A model generated the notes under the pieces. It was not told where the DNA came from and made no database searches. It saw only the letters and a program-made list of their open reading frames with translations. This document shows, in pieces, positions 62,707-64,000 of a stretch of 64,000 nt of DNA. Source of the DNA: Pararhizobium polonicum (GTDB lineage: Bacteria; Pseudomonadota; Alphaproteobacteria; Rhizobiales; Rhizobiaceae); NCBI RefSeq assembly GCF_001687365.1, contig NZ_LGLV01000006.1, positions 248,001 to 312,000 of the forward strand. The letters are read 5' to 3'. A program made the translations under genes and the position numbers. The number at the start of each line of letters is the position of its first letter. Within the stretch, counting starts at the first letter, position 1.

Positions 62707-63336
62707 ATGGAACAGACGATGAGTGACAGCGGTTGGCGCGGCTCTCACGAAGGGTGGCTCGAAGCGGCCTATGACGCCCTGCTCGAATCCGGTGTGGATT
62801 CGGTGAAGATCCTGCCATTGGCAAAAAAGCTCAATCTTTCCCGGACCAGTTTCTATTGGTTCTTCAAGGACCGGGAGGAGCTGTTGAACGCACTGATCGC
62901 ACGCTGGAGAGACAAGAATACCGGTAACCTCGTGAAGCAGGCGGATGCCTATGCAGAATCGCTGGCGGAGGCGATGCTGAACGTCTTTGACTGCTGGGTG
63001 AACAGGGACCTGTTCGATTCCCTGTTTGAGTTTGCAGTTCGCAGCTGGGCGCTGCAATCGCCGGAAATCCTTGAAGAGGTCCAGCGTGCCGACCAGATAC
63101 GGCTGGAGGCACTCAGCCGGATGTTCATGCGGTTTGGCTACGAGGAACCCGCCGCGGATGTCCGGGCGCGAACGACCTATCTGGTGCAGATCGGATACAT
63201 CTCGATGCAGTCCAAAGAGGACATCCTCACCCGCATGACGCGGATCCCGGAATATATCGCGATTTACACCGGCCAAGTGCCCCAGCAGAGAGAGCTTGAT
63301 CGCTTCTTCTCACGGCACGGCTGCAAACCCGATTAG
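62707..63336 (+). CDS. TetR-family regulator
   Basis: 209 residues from ATG 62707 with GGGGG upstream; ATG 62719 is possible. Helix-turn-helix at about 18-62 (ESGVDSVKILPLAKKLNLSRTSFYWFFKDREELLNALI). The ligand-binding part has a Trp/Phe-rich DCWVNRDLFDSLFEFAVRSWALQSPEI. Divergent from the demethylase-like gene, so probably its repressor, perhaps lifted by an N-methylated amino acid. Confidence 0.9.
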   Translation: MEQTMSDSGWRGSHEGWLEAAYDALLESGVDSVKILPLAKKLNLSRTSFYWFFKDREELLNALIARWRDKNTGNLVKQADAYAESLAEAMLNVFDCWVNRDLFDSLFEFAVRSWALQSPEILEEVQRADQIRLEALSRMFMRFGYEEPAADVRARTTYLVQIGYISMQSKEDILTRMTRIPEYIAIYTGQVPQQRELDRFFSRHGCKPD

Positions 63337-63477
63337 AAAAGGGATGGTCTCTTGAAGGGGGAGCGTCATCGTGGTGGTGGCTGGTGTGCCACAGCTGGTT
63401 TGATGCTGACGCAGATGTCGTGCAACTGCGAAATTCGGGGTAGTGTCTCAGGAAGGGCTTGAGCTATTGTGCCTTGT

Positions 63478-64000
63478 TTAGCTCCGCGCGAATTCAATTA
63501 GGGGGCTGATATCGTGATTGTCCGCAGCGCGTAGCGAGGCGACATAGCGCGCGCGTATTTCGCCGGCATCGGCCAGGCTGCCACTACCCCAACTGAAAAG
63601 GTTTGCACCGAGGCGTTGAATCAGAAGATCGGCGGCTAGCCGAGCATGACGGCCATTTCCGTTCGGAAACGGGTGGATCGCGACGAGGCGGTGATGGAAT
63701 CTGATTGCTATCTCATCCGGTGGAAAAGTTGCATGCTTGACCCAGTATTGGATGTCGTTCAATAGGCTCGCGAGCTCTATTCCTATGCGATATGCCTGAA
63801 TACCGATGTTGCGCTCTGTCGCCCGAAACGTACCCGCCCATTGCCAGACTTCCCCAAACATCCGCTTGTGCAAGGTGCGTATGAAGTCCTCGCTGAGAAG
63901 CCGCTCGATCGGCACGCGCCGCTGGCCCCGTGCCCAGGCAGCGCCCTTAACGATGTTTTCCTGTTCTGCCTCGTTGAGGTCGTTACGGTGGGTAATCCAG
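63478..64000 (-). CDS. Fic-domain protein, mobile mystery protein B type, N-terminus outside the window
   Basis: The frame is open from 63478 to the window edge (173 residues shown). The Fic motif HPFPNGNGRHAR is complete (His catalytic, GNGR for ATP phosphates), so AMP transfer is chemically possible. The N-terminal sequence WITHRNDLNEAEQENIVKGAAWARG and EVWQWAGTFRATERNIGI resemble the mobile mystery protein B family, which travels with an A partner and conjugative elements. A partner gene would lie beyond 64000. A GTG at 63915 is not the true start, because the family similarity continues upstream. Confidence 0.8.
   Translation of the reverse strand, partial: WITHRNDLNEAEQENIVKGAAWARGQRRVPIERLLSEDFIRTLHKRMFGEVWQWAGTFRATERNIGIQAYRIGIELASLLNDIQYWVKHATFPPDEIAIRFHHRLVAIHPFPNGNGRHARLAADLLIQRLGANLFSWGSGSLADAGEIRARYVASLRAADNHDISPLIEFARS

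Noticed and set aside
1..64000. CRISPR arrays, tRNA or rRNA genes, insertion sequences
   Set aside because: No regularly spaced repeats, cloverleaf-like segments, rRNA-like stretches or transposase frames were recognised by eye. Short tRNAs could be missed without a covariance search.

Overview
The window looks like part of an accessory region of a GC-rich alphaproteobacterium, most likely Rhizobiales/Rhizobiaceae. This rests on the density of ABC importers, the many LysR, ROK, MocR and XRE-cupin regulators, and the divergent regulator/operon architecture. The replicon (chromosome, chromid or megaplasmid) cannot be told from the sequence. I saw no rRNA, tRNA, CRISPR array, insertion sequence or replication gene. 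About 57 protein genes are supported, plus one gene remnant. Both ends cut genes: a LivF-type ATPase on the left and a Fic-domain protein on the right.

Region by region. (1) 1-8196: the LivF end, then a very large divergent glutamate synthase-like protein translationally coupled to a CysJ-type diflavin reductase. (2) 8642-13283: a secreted PRC-barrel protein, an MgtC-family membrane protein, a secreted alpha/beta hydrolase and a copper amine oxidase. (3) 13519-19442: a LuxR-type regulator, a polyamine-type ABC importer on the minus strand and a DUF2182 membrane protein. The amine oxidase and the importer's binding-protein gene share a 20-bp upstream motif (17/20 identical) at almost the same distance from their start codons. 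(4) 19865-25368: an Old Yellow Enzyme, an SDR, a pirin and an isochorismatase-family hydrolase, with two LysR regulators and matching operator-like palindromes. (5) 25439-32650: a sugar ABC importer operon carrying a cytoplasmic apiosidase-like glycoside hydrolase, divergent from a ROK repressor. (6) 32720-36807: an EamA exporter divergent from a MocR regulator, a small secreted protein and a LysR regulator.

(7) 36932-41639: a polar amino acid-type ABC importer ending in an RraA/HMG-aldolase-like enzyme, then another EamA exporter. (8) 41899-52966: a tightly overlapped operon of biotin carboxyl carrier, biotin carboxylase, a second carrier-like protein lacking the biotinyl lysine, PxpB, PxpC and PxpA. 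It is followed by an aminotransferase, a LysR regulator, an SDR and another amino acid-type importer. Together the proteins supply every domain of a urea carboxylase-like enzyme, as separate subunits, plus a LamB/YcsF hydrolase. (9) 53091-59971: an FMN L-hydroxyacid oxidase and an XRE-cupin regulator divergent from a DapA-family enzyme, a GlcD-like FAD oxidase and a third amino acid-type importer. (10) 60071-64000: a DAO-family gene remnant, a dimethylglycine/N-methylproline demethylase-like flavoprotein with a TetR regulator and paired operators, and the Fic protein.

The overall theme is uptake and catabolism of nitrogenous and hydroxy-acid compounds (amines, polyamines, probably cyclic amides and N-methylated amino acids), each module with a local regulator. 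The two most interesting candidates are the glutamate synthase/diflavin reductase pair and the biotin-dependent Pxp cluster with its lysine-less carrier paralogue. Substrate assignments are inferences from family and neighbours. All coordinates and motifs were read by eye.
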